From assembly GCA_015069575.1 (NCBI GenBank), contig SVIH01000009.1, positions 1 through 64,000 of the forward strand: a stretch of DNA of 64,000 nucleotides, given 5' to 3'. This document shows, in pieces, positions 25,713 to 32,827 of this stretch. Origin of the DNA: Clostridiales bacterium (GTDB lineage: Bacteria > Bacillota > Clostridia > Christensenellales > QALW01). Each line of letters begins with the position of its first letter. The stretch's first letter is position 1. Under the pieces are notes generated by a model. That model was given only the letters and a program-made list of their open reading frames with translations. It had not been told where the DNA came from and did not search any database. A program made the translations under genes and the position numbers.

Positions 25713-25749
25713 AAAAAGAGCCTTCAAAAAGAAGGCTCTTTAATTTTTT
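25711..25749. terminator. Bidirectional terminator
   Basis: Stem AAAGAGCCTTC / GAAGGCTCTTT with loop aaaaa and T tracts on both sides, between the NSS transporter and mreB. Confidence 0.9.
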
Positions 25750-26762
25750 TAAAGTCCCGTTGGCTCATCAGGATCAAGATAATCAAGATTATCCAAACAT
25801 TTACCTGCACCGATGGCAACGCAAGAAACAGCGTCTTCGGCAACATAACAGTTAACACCAAAGGTTGATGAAATCAGTTTATCAAGACCAAGCATTAAAC
25901 TTCCTCCACCTGTTAAAACAATGCCACTTTCAATAATGTCTGCAGCAAGTTCAGGCGGTGCCTCATCAAGAACTTTGTGAATTTCAGCTAAAATTCTGTC
26001 AAAAGAATCCTGTAATGCCTCTTGAATTTCTTCGCTTGTAACTTCAATACTTTTAGGTAATCCTGTTAAAAGATTTCTTCCCATAACTTCAGAAACAAGC
26101 GGTTCGCTTCTTGGCCATGCTGTGCCGATGTTTATTTTAAGCATTTCAGCAGTGCGTTCACCAATAAGCAAATTGTGTTTTCTGCGCATATATTTAACTA
26201 TATCATCATCCATTTTGTTGCCGGCAACTTTTATAGATGAACTTAAAACGCTGCTACCAAGTGATAATAACGCAATATCAGTTGTTCCGCCGCCAATATC
26301 AACTATCAGCACACCATGGGGTTTATTAATATCAATATTAGCGCCTATTGCTGCTGCGCGCGGTTCTTCCATTATGTAAGAGCATTTTGCCCCAAGCCTT
26401 TGTGCTGCGCCTAAAACTGAACGCTGTTCAACATCTGTAACGCCTGAAGGAACGCACATAATTATTCTTGGGCGGAACAAACTTTTTTTAGGCAAAGCCT
26501 TTTTCATAAACAGTTCAAGCATATCCTGCGTAACATCACAGTCAGAAATAACACCATCTTTAAGGGGCCTGACAACTGAAATAGTTTCCGGCGCCCTGCC
26601 AAGCATACGTTGTGCTTCAAAGCCAACACCCTGAACTTTTCCTGTTTCGGTATCAACTGCAACAATGCTTGGCTCACGCAAAACGATGCCTTTGCCTTTA
26701 ACATAAATTAATACAGTTGCAGTACCTAAATCTATGGCAATATCCTGTCTTTTAAATAGCAT
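25749..26762 (-). CDS. mreB: MreB/Mbl family rod-shape actin homologue
   Basis: 337 residues from ATG 26762 (GAGGTT upstream); the frame extends 17 codons further without a ribosome binding site. Actin-fold motifs: DIAIDLGTATVLIYVKGKG (phosphate 1), VDIGGGTTDIALLSLG (phosphate 2) and SGIVLTGGGSLMLGL (adenosine). It polymerises under the membrane and guides wall synthesis. It stands alone, without mreC and mreD, so it may be an Mbl-like or second paralogue. Confidence 0.92.
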   Translation of the reverse strand: MLFKRQDIAIDLGTATVLIYVKGKGIVLREPSIVAVDTETGKVQGVGFEAQRMLGRAPETISVVRPLKDGVISDCDVTQDMLELFMKKALPKKSLFRPRIIMCVPSGVTDVEQRSVLGAAQRLGAKCSYIMEEPRAAAIGANIDINKPHGVLIVDIGGGTTDIALLSLGSSVLSSSIKVAGNKMDDDIVKYMRRKHNLLIGERTAEMLKINIGTAWPRSEPLVSEVMGRNLLTGLPKSIEVTSEEIQEALQDSFDRILAEIHKVLDEAPPELAADIIESGIVLTGGGSLMLGLDKLISSTFGVNCYVAEDAVSCVAIGAGKCLDNLDYLDPDEPTGL

Positions 26763-26882
26763 AATAACCTCGAAAATATAATTTGCATAGTATTTTATCG
26801 TATTATAACACAAATGATTTACAAATTCAAGTCAAATATGTTTAAATTTATGTTAAAACACTTTAGTGTAATACCAATTTTC

Positions 26883-26910
26883 TTGACGAATTTTATTTTT
26901 TTAGTATAAT
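26883..26910 (+). promoter_or_regulatory. Promoter of cysE
   Basis: TTGACG, 16 bp spacer, TATAAT, with AAGGGAG and ATG 26937 downstream. Confidence 0.6.
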
Positions 26911-26936
26911 AATATATATTTATAAGGGAGTAGCGT

Positions 26937-27548
26937 ATGTTTAAAGAAATCAAAGAGTTGCTTCAGGCGTACAAGGAAAGAGACCCTGCTGCAACAAGTA
27001 ATATTGTAATATTTTTACTTTATCCCGGCGTAAAAGCGGTTATTGACCATAGAATTGCCCATTGGTTTTATAAGCACAACTGTTTTTATATTGCGCGGTC
27101 AATTTCACAAAGGTCAAGAAGGCGTACAGGCATTGAAATTCACCCTGGTGCAACTATCGGCAAACGCCTTGTAATAGATCACGGTATGGGAATTGTTATT
27201 GGTGAAACTACAATAATCGGTGATGATTGCCTTTTATATCAGGGCGTAACCTTAGGTGGTTCAGGTAAAGAAAAGGGCAAGCGTCATCCCACATTGGGTA
27301 ACAATGTGCTTGTAGGCGCAGGCGCAAAGGTGCTTGGCTCATTTACCATCGGCGATAATGCCCGAATTGCCGCAAATGCAGTAGTTTTGAACGAAATTCC
27401 TGCAAATGCAACAGCAGTTGGTGTTCCTGCAAAGGTTGTCAGGGTTAAAGGTAAAAAGGTTGATATGCTTGACCATATCCATGTACCCGATCCTGTTCAG
27501 CAAGCACTTAAACAAATTAACGAGCGTATTGATAAGTTGGAAAAATAA
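26937..27548 (+). CDS. cysE: Serine O-acetyltransferase
   Basis: 203 residues, the short Firmicutes-type CysE. The N-terminal helical part has the HRIAHWFYK segment. The left-handed beta-helix of hexapeptide repeats follows (IEIHPGATIGKRLVIDHGMGIVIGETTIIGDD), with the catalytic His in IDHG and the GGSGKEKGKRHPT loop. It makes O-acetylserine from serine and acetyl-CoA for cysteine synthesis. cysK is not adjacent. The C-terminus (after about 180) is a charged helix. Confidence 0.94.
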   Translation: MFKEIKELLQAYKERDPAATSNIVIFLLYPGVKAVIDHRIAHWFYKHNCFYIARSISQRSRRRTGIEIHPGATIGKRLVIDHGMGIVIGETTIIGDDCLLYQGVTLGGSGKEKGKRHPTLGNNVLVGAGAKVLGSFTIGDNARIAANAVVLNEIPANATAVGVPAKVVRVKGKKVDMLDHIHVPDPVQQALKQINERIDKLEK

Positions 27549-27560
27549 ATATTAAAAAGT

Positions 27561-27588
27561 AAAGGGGAATCAATGATTCCCCTTTCTT
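27561..27588 (+). terminator. Terminator after cysE
   Basis: Stem AAAGGGGAATC / GATTCCCCTTT with loop aat, then CTTATTT. Confidence 0.85.
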
Positions 27589-27623
27589 ATTTCATATTTT
27601 CGCACAGGATTATGGTACAAGGC

Positions 27624-27929
27624 TTATCTGTTTTTTTTGCAATAGTTTATTACAGCAAAAGTCCCTTTTGATTTACCGTTCCAAAAAGCGATTACTTCAT
27701 CTGCATAATTAACTATCTGTTTGTTACGAATTAAAGGAGCACCTTTATTATATCTTCTGTAATCAGGTAAAAATTCAGTAAGCTTAAAGTTATGCGTTAT
27801 TGCATATTCAGCAACTTTTCTATCTACACCTTTTGCACCGCCGGAAACAATCTCTGTACAGTTGTGGGGCAGATGTAGTTTAATATCAATGTTGTTTACT
27901 GTTCTTGAACCAATAATTGCAACTTTCAT
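27624..27929 (-). CDS. SLOG/DUF2493-like Rossmann protein
   Basis: 101 residues. MKVAIIGSRTVNN at the start, EIVSGGAKGVDRKVAEYAITH in the middle and LIRNKQIVNYADEVIAFWNGKSKGT near the end match the DUF2493/YspA group of the SLOG superfamily. These are small nucleotide- or NAD-derivative-binding folds related to DprA and LOG. In other contexts SLOG proteins act as nucleotide sensors or processors. AGGAGG precedes the start. It is divergent from an interrupted ribbon-helix-helix gene, with a palindrome at its promoter. Confidence 0.8.
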   Translation of the reverse strand: MKVAIIGSRTVNNIDIKLHLPHNCTEIVSGGAKGVDRKVAEYAITHNFKLTEFLPDYRRYNKGAPLIRNKQIVNYADEVIAFWNGKSKGTFAVINYCKKNR

Positions 27930-27945
27930 AAAACCTCCTTAAATA

Positions 27946-27966
27946 GTATACTTAAAATAAGTATAC
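27946..27966. promoter_or_regulatory. Palindromic operator between SLOG and RHH genes
   Basis: GTATACTTA AAA TAAGTATAC is a perfect 9 bp dyad just downstream of a minus-strand TATAAT (27974-27979). Related ACTTAAAATATACTTAA half-sites lie toward the RHH gene. It is a plausible ribbon-helix-helix operator. Confidence 0.6.
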
Positions 27967-28033
27967 ATTTAACATTATAACACAAAATAAACTTAAAATA
28001 TACTTAAATTAAGATAATTTAAGGAGTTTTTTT

Positions 28034-28219
28034 ATGAGAAATAAAAATAATAAGCACCTTGGCATTGAAATTGACCCTGAACTTCACTAAAAACTGCACT
28101 ATATTTCAAAGTATTTTGGGCGTTCAGCCAATGGTCAGATTTTGTATCTGATTAAGCAAGCAATAAAAGAATTTGAAAAACAAGAAGGTAATATTGTTTA
28201 TCCACAAGAAAGTGAATAA
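28034..28219 (+). pseudogene. Ribbon-helix-helix protein gene with in-frame TAA
   Basis: AAGGAG precedes ATG 28034. The frame reads 18 codons (ending IEIDPELH), a TAA at 28088-28090, then 42 more codons in the same frame (ISKYFGRSANGQILYLIKQAIKEFEK) to TAA 28217-28219. Ignoring the stop, the product is a typical Arc/CopG-type DNA-binding protein of about 61 residues. No alternative start codon with a ribosome binding site is seen after the TAA. A single nonsense mutation is the simplest reading; a sequence error or recoding is possible. Confidence 0.7.
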
Positions 28220-28253
28220 TAAAAGGCAACTGCAAAAGCAGTTGCCTTTTTTT
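28220..28253. terminator. Bidirectional terminator
   Basis: Stem AAAAGGCAACTGC / GCAGTTGCCTTTT with loop aaaa, shared by the RHH remnant and the leftward pheST operon. Confidence 0.88.
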
Positions 28254-30624
28254 ATCTTAATTTTGCGCCAAATCGATATTCAAGTGAACGAACTATCTTA
28301 TCAAAGGCTTTCTGTGCTTCTTCGGCCTTTAAGGTGCGTTCAGGGTTAAGCATTGTAATGTTAAATGCAACGCTCATTTTATTTTCACCTAAAGAATCGT
28401 TTTTATAAATATCAAACAATTTCACATCTTTAACAAGTTGACCGCCTGCTGATTTAATAGCATCAAGCATAGGTCCGATTTCCTGATTCTGATCAACTAA
28501 AACAGCAAGATCGCGTTCAATTGCAGGATATTTTGGAAGTGCCTTATAAAGCACTTTTGAAGATGCGATTGCAAAAATGTTCTGTAAATCAAGTTGTGCT
28601 ATTAATGGTCTTAAATCAATATCAAACTTATTTGCAACATCAGGATGAATTTCGCCTAAAACGCCTAAAACATTGTTGCCTGCTTTAATAATAGCCTGTC
28701 TGCCCGGATGCATAAAGGGCTCATTGCTTCTTTCGTAAGTAGCCTTAATGTTAAAGCGGTCAAAAATAGTTTCAACGATTGCTTTTAATGTGTAAAAATC
28801 TTCGTTTTCACCCATAACGCCAAAACAAAGAGTCTTTCTTTCTTCAGGCTGTTCTTCAACAGGAATGCTTTTGGGAATAAACAGTTTGCTTATTTCAAAC
28901 AAGCGCATATTTAAAGCGCCCTTATTAAAGTTTGTACCCATAACTGTAAGCATACTTGAAAAAAGTTGAGTACGCATAATGGAGTAATCTTCGCCTAATG
29001 GGTTAATAAGTTTAACAGTGTTGTCCGAAGAAATACCAAGCATATCGTAAGCCTTTTGTGAAATAAATGAATAAGTTGCAATTTCATTTAAGCCAAGGCT
29101 AACAAGAATTTCCTTAACAGTATCACTCATTAAATGCTGTTTTGTTTTAGTACCCCTTGTAAGCACGCCTGAAAGCGGGCGTGAAATAATATGATCATAT
29201 CCGTAAACGCGGATAATTTCTTCTGCTATATCGTGTACGCCTTCAATATCATCTCTGCGTGAAGGAATGGTGCAGATAATTACTTCATCCTTTAATTCAG
29301 CCTTAATGCCAAGGTTTTTAAGGATAGTAAGAATAATATCGGTAGGAACGCATACGCCTAAAAGTTCTTCAATACGGTTAAGTGGTGCATTAATAACCTT
29401 TTCTTCGGGCAAGGTTTCATAAACATCAGGATTCCAGTTTGTTACATCGCCTGCATCTAATGCATCAATAAGGTTTAATGCGCGTTTAAGCGCAAATTCG
29501 CTTGTTAAAGCATCTACACCTTTTTCAAAACGACTGCTTGCTTCTGTATTAATACCTAAAGCGCGGGCAGTTTTTCTAACACTGTCACGGCGGAATTTAG
29601 CAGATTCAAAGAAAATGCCTGTGGTGGTTTCTTTAATCTCGCTATTTTCACCACCCATAACACCTGCAATACCAACTGCTTTTTTACCATCAGCAATAAC
29701 CAGCATATCACTGTTTAAAACATGCTCTTTTGAATCTAATGTGGTAAGGTTTTCACCTTCTTTTGCCCTGCGGACAATAATATGATTGTCACAGATATCA
29801 TCAATATCAAAAGCGTGCATTGGCTGACCTGTTTCAAGCATAACAAAGTTAGTAATATCAACAATGTTGTTAATGGGGCGCATACCTGCACAAAGCAAGC
29901 AATCTGCCATCCACTTTGGTGAAGGAGCAACTCTTATATTTTCAACCAGAGCCCCAACATACCTTGGGCAAAGGTCAAAATCTTCAACAGTAACATTAAT
30001 AGGTGTTTTTGTATCCTTTTTAACGGTGTAAGTAATTTCGGGTAATTTGATTTCCTTGTTTAAGCAAACAGCAACCTCACGGGCAATACCTAAAACTGAA
30101 TTACAGTCAGGGCGGTTAGATGTTATAGAAAAATCAATAATGCAATCGTCAGCGCCGATAACAGTATTCATATCTGTGCCGGGCGCCCATTTTTCATCTA
30201 AAATAAGAATACCGTTTACTTCAGAACCGGGAAAACCGCTACCAAGTAAGCACAGTTCTTCACCTGAACACATCATACCAAATGAAGCAACACCGCGCAA
30301 TTTACCCTTTTTAATGTGCATGCCGTTAGGTAAGTGAGAATCGTTTAATGCAGCGGGAACCATGGCACCAACAAAAACGTTCTGGGCACCTGTTACGATC
30401 TGCACATTTTCTTCCTGACCAACGTTTAACTGACAAATCTGTAAATGGTCAGAATCGGGATGCTTTTCGATTTCCAAAATTTTACCAACAACAACATTAG
30501 ACATAACGCTTGCTTTTTCGATACCTTCAACCTCAAAACCCTGTGAGGTCATCTTATCGCATAAAACTTCAGGCGCAACATCTATATCAACATATCTTTT
30601 TAACCAATTAAGTGAAACTTTCAT
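28252..30624 (-). CDS. pheT: Phenylalanyl-tRNA synthetase beta subunit
   Basis: 790 residues, full length. N-terminal EMAP-like tRNA-binding domain (about 40-150), B3/B4 editing domain (about 205-390, with ASSRFEKGVD), B5 domain (about 400-475), catalytic-like domain and C-terminal ferredoxin-fold anticodon-binding domain (about 695-790, YPAIERDLAVLVD). It pairs with PheS as an alpha2-beta2 enzyme and edits Tyr-tRNA-Phe. It lies 14 nt after pheS in the T-box-controlled operon. Confidence 0.96.
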   Translation of the reverse strand: MKVSLNWLKRYVDIDVAPEVLCDKMTSQGFEVEGIEKASVMSNVVVGKILEIEKHPDSDHLQICQLNVGQEENVQIVTGAQNVFVGAMVPAALNDSHLPNGMHIKKGKLRGVASFGMMCSGEELCLLGSGFPGSEVNGILILDEKWAPGTDMNTVIGADDCIIDFSITSNRPDCNSVLGIAREVAVCLNKEIKLPEITYTVKKDTKTPINVTVEDFDLCPRYVGALVENIRVAPSPKWMADCLLCAGMRPINNIVDITNFVMLETGQPMHAFDIDDICDNHIIVRRAKEGENLTTLDSKEHVLNSDMLVIADGKKAVGIAGVMGGENSEIKETTTGIFFESAKFRRDSVRKTARALGINTEASSRFEKGVDALTSEFALKRALNLIDALDAGDVTNWNPDVYETLPEEKVINAPLNRIEELLGVCVPTDIILTILKNLGIKAELKDEVIICTIPSRRDDIEGVHDIAEEIIRVYGYDHIISRPLSGVLTRGTKTKQHLMSDTVKEILVSLGLNEIATYSFISQKAYDMLGISSDNTVKLINPLGEDYSIMRTQLFSSMLTVMGTNFNKGALNMRLFEISKLFIPKSIPVEEQPEERKTLCFGVMGENEDFYTLKAIVETIFDRFNIKATYERSNEPFMHPGRQAIIKAGNNVLGVLGEIHPDVANKFDIDLRPLIAQLDLQNIFAIASSKVLYKALPKYPAIERDLAVLVDQNQEIGPMLDAIKSAGGQLVKDVKLFDIYKNDSLGENKMSVAFNITMLNPERTLKAEEAQKAFDKIVRSLEYRFGAKLR

Positions 30625-30638
30625 TTTTATTTTCCCCC

Positions 30639-31661
30639 TTATTTAAACTGTTTAAGGAAACGGATATCGTTTTCAAAAACAAGGCGAAGATCAGGAATCT
30701 TAAAACTTGTGGTAGTAATACGGTCAATACCGATACCAAAAGCGAAACCTGAATAAACTTCAGGGTCAATACCGCATTCCTTTAAAACATTGGGGTGAAC
30801 GATACCTGCGCCTAAAATTTCAATCCAACCTGTGCCTTTACATACTCTGCAACCTTTACCGCCACATTCTGTACAGGAAAGGTCAACCTCAACACTGGGT
30901 TCAGTAAAGGGGAAGAATGATGGGCGGAACTTAACTTTAACATCAGGCCCGTACATTTCGTGTGCAAATTCTTCTAGAACATATTTCAAATGGCAAAGGT
31001 TAATGCCTTTGTCAACAACAAGACCTTCAAGCTGATGGAAAACAGGTGAGTGTGTTGCATCAACCTCGTCAGCGCGGTAAACACGACCCGGGCATATAAC
31101 ACGAATGGGAACAGAACGTGTTTTCATGGTACGGATCTGCGCCGCAGAAGTCTGTGTTCTTAAAAGAAGGTTTTTTGCAATATAAAAGGTGTCCTGCATA
31201 TCCCTTGCAGGATGATCTTCAGGCAGGTTAAGTGCTTTGAAGTTATAATAATCAGTTTCAACCTCAGGCCCGTCAACAATATCAAAGCCCATACTTCTGA
31301 AGATTTCGCACATTCTTTCCTGTGTTAAGGAAAGTGGATGAAGTGTGCCTCTAAGTTCAGGGCTTGCAGGAATAGTAACGTCAACAACTTCGTTTTTTAA
31401 CTGCTCCTGTCTTTTTAAACTATTAAGATTTTCTTTTTTGTTCTGAATAGCGCCTTCAATAAGATTTCGAAGTTCATTAACTTTTTGACCCATTTTTGGT
31501 CTTTCTTCAGGGCTTAATGAACCCATTGATCTTAACAGTTCAGTTAAATAACCTTTTTTGCCACAGAAGGCAACACGAAGATTTTCAAGATCGTTAAGAT
31601 CTTTAATGGTATCAAGTTGCTGTTCAAAACGCTCTTTAACACCTGCTAATTTTTCAAGCAT
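30639..31661 (-). CDS. pheS: Phenylalanyl-tRNA synthetase alpha subunit
   Basis: 340 residues. An N-terminal coiled coil (1-85) binds tRNA. The class II catalytic core includes HPLSLTQERMCEIFRSMGF, the motif 2 region TSAAQIRTM and RVYRADEVDATHSPVFHQLEG, and motif 3 GFAFGIGIDRI. AGGAGG precedes the ATG. Expression is governed by the T-box leader immediately upstream. Confidence 0.96.
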   Translation of the reverse strand: MLEKLAGVKERFEQQLDTIKDLNDLENLRVAFCGKKGYLTELLRSMGSLSPEERPKMGQKVNELRNLIEGAIQNKKENLNSLKRQEQLKNEVVDVTIPASPELRGTLHPLSLTQERMCEIFRSMGFDIVDGPEVETDYYNFKALNLPEDHPARDMQDTFYIAKNLLLRTQTSAAQIRTMKTRSVPIRVICPGRVYRADEVDATHSPVFHQLEGLVVDKGINLCHLKYVLEEFAHEMYGPDVKVKFRPSFFPFTEPSVEVDLSCTECGGKGCRVCKGTGWIEILGAGIVHPNVLKECGIDPEVYSGFAFGIGIDRITTTSFKIPDLRLVFENDIRFLKQFK

Positions 31662-31679
31662 AATAAATTCCTCCTAAAA

Positions 31680-31935
31680 AAATAAAAAGACCTTTCGCCA
31701 AGGGACGAAAGATCGTGGTACCACCCTAATTTACACTCAAACAAGTGCCTCAACAACATAACGGTGTTGCGCCGCCCAAGCCTACTAAAAATTCAACAGG
31801 GAACTCTAAAGGGAACTTCGCAATATAAAATACAAAGGCATTTACACCAAACAGCCTCTCTCTGTGTGCACTTAAATAAAGCTACTTTTCTTTTTCACAG
31901 TCTTTAATTATTTACAAAGGATATTTTAGCATAAG
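31680..31935 (-). ncRNA. T-box riboswitch of pheST
   Basis: On the minus strand the leader carries the T-box core AGGGTGGTACCACG (31713-31726), upstream stem I landmarks AGAGAGG and GGTGTAAA, and a terminator GACCTTTCG / CGAAAGATC followed by a T-rich run (31682-31717). A TTC triplet at 31813-31815 lies where a Phe specifier codon is expected. Uncharged tRNA-Phe would favour the antiterminator and turn on pheST. Confidence 0.9.
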
Positions 31936-32113
31936 GTTAAATTTTGCGCAAGTGTTTTTTTAAACAAGGTCATTTACTGTGCTTTTGAAGAAAACGGCGT
32001 CTGAATGGCTTTTTGCGGGAATATTGTTGTCAAAAAAAGATAAAATGATTTTTGTTGAAATTTAAAATAAAATATTATATAATACTAAATAAGACAAAAA
32101 AGGAATGTGCGTT

Positions 32114-32824
32114 ATGGAAAAACTCTTTGTTGTTTCTGATATACACGGGCATTATACTTTATTAAAAGAAGCTTTAATAAAAAGCGGTTTTGATAAAGAT
32201 AATCCTGAACATAAAATAATCTGTTTAGGTGATTATTTTGATAGGGGAAGCGAAAATAAGCTTGTTTTATCTTTCTTTGAGCGTCTTCAAAATAAAGTGC
32301 TTTTAAAGGGTAATCACGAAGAACTTTTACTTAAACTGCTTGAAACAGGCAAAGTTTTGCCACATCATTATATGAACGGAACAATCCAAACACTGCAGGA
32401 ATTCTTTGGTAAATACTGTATTGATCCTGCTGATGATAGCGTTGATTTTTCAGGAAAAACAAGTGATGTAAAGCGCATAACAGATTTTATAAATGAAACT
32501 ATAAACTATTATGAAACCGATGAATATATTTTCGTTCACGGTTTTTTGCCACCGGAAGATTACAAGTTAGCAACTGATGAAGATTGGCAAAAAGCAAGAT
32601 GGTTAAGATGGTCCGATGTTTATACAGGGGAAAGACCATTAAAAGATAAAACTATTGTGTGTGGGCATATGCCTGTATTAATTGCAAGATTGTTTGATAA
32701 TACGCGTCCTATGGGCGATGCAAGCATTTTTTATGGTAACGGAATAATCGCCCTTGATGCAGGAACTGCTGATTCAAAACACGTAAACGTTTTAGTAATA
32801 GAAAATAAACATAAGGAAGTATAA
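32114..32824 (+). CDS. PPP-family metallophosphatase
   Basis: 236 residues from ATG 32114; the ATG at 32105 is directly adjacent to the AAGGA and so too close. Calcineurin-like motifs are complete: FVVSDIHGHY, CLGDYFDRGSENK, KGNHEE and CGHMPVLI. The fold matches bacterial serine/threonine phosphatases and ApaH/PrpE-like hydrolases. The stop is 3 nt from the ATG of the TIR-MORN gene, so the two are one operon. Reversal of a phosphorylation or hydrolysis of a nucleotide signal are both possible. Confidence 0.85.
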   Translation: MEKLFVVSDIHGHYTLLKEALIKSGFDKDNPEHKIICLGDYFDRGSENKLVLSFFERLQNKVLLKGNHEELLLKLLETGKVLPHHYMNGTIQTLQEFFGKYCIDPADDSVDFSGKTSDVKRITDFINETINYYETDEYIFVHGFLPPEDYKLATDEDWQKARWLRWSDVYTGERPLKDKTIVCGHMPVLIARLFDNTRPMGDASIFYGNGIIALDAGTADSKHVNVLVIENKHKEV

Positions 32825-32827
32825 ATT

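Noticed and set aside
25749-26813. N-terminal extension of MreB
   Set aside because: No ribosome binding site, and the family begins at MLFKRQDIAIDLG.
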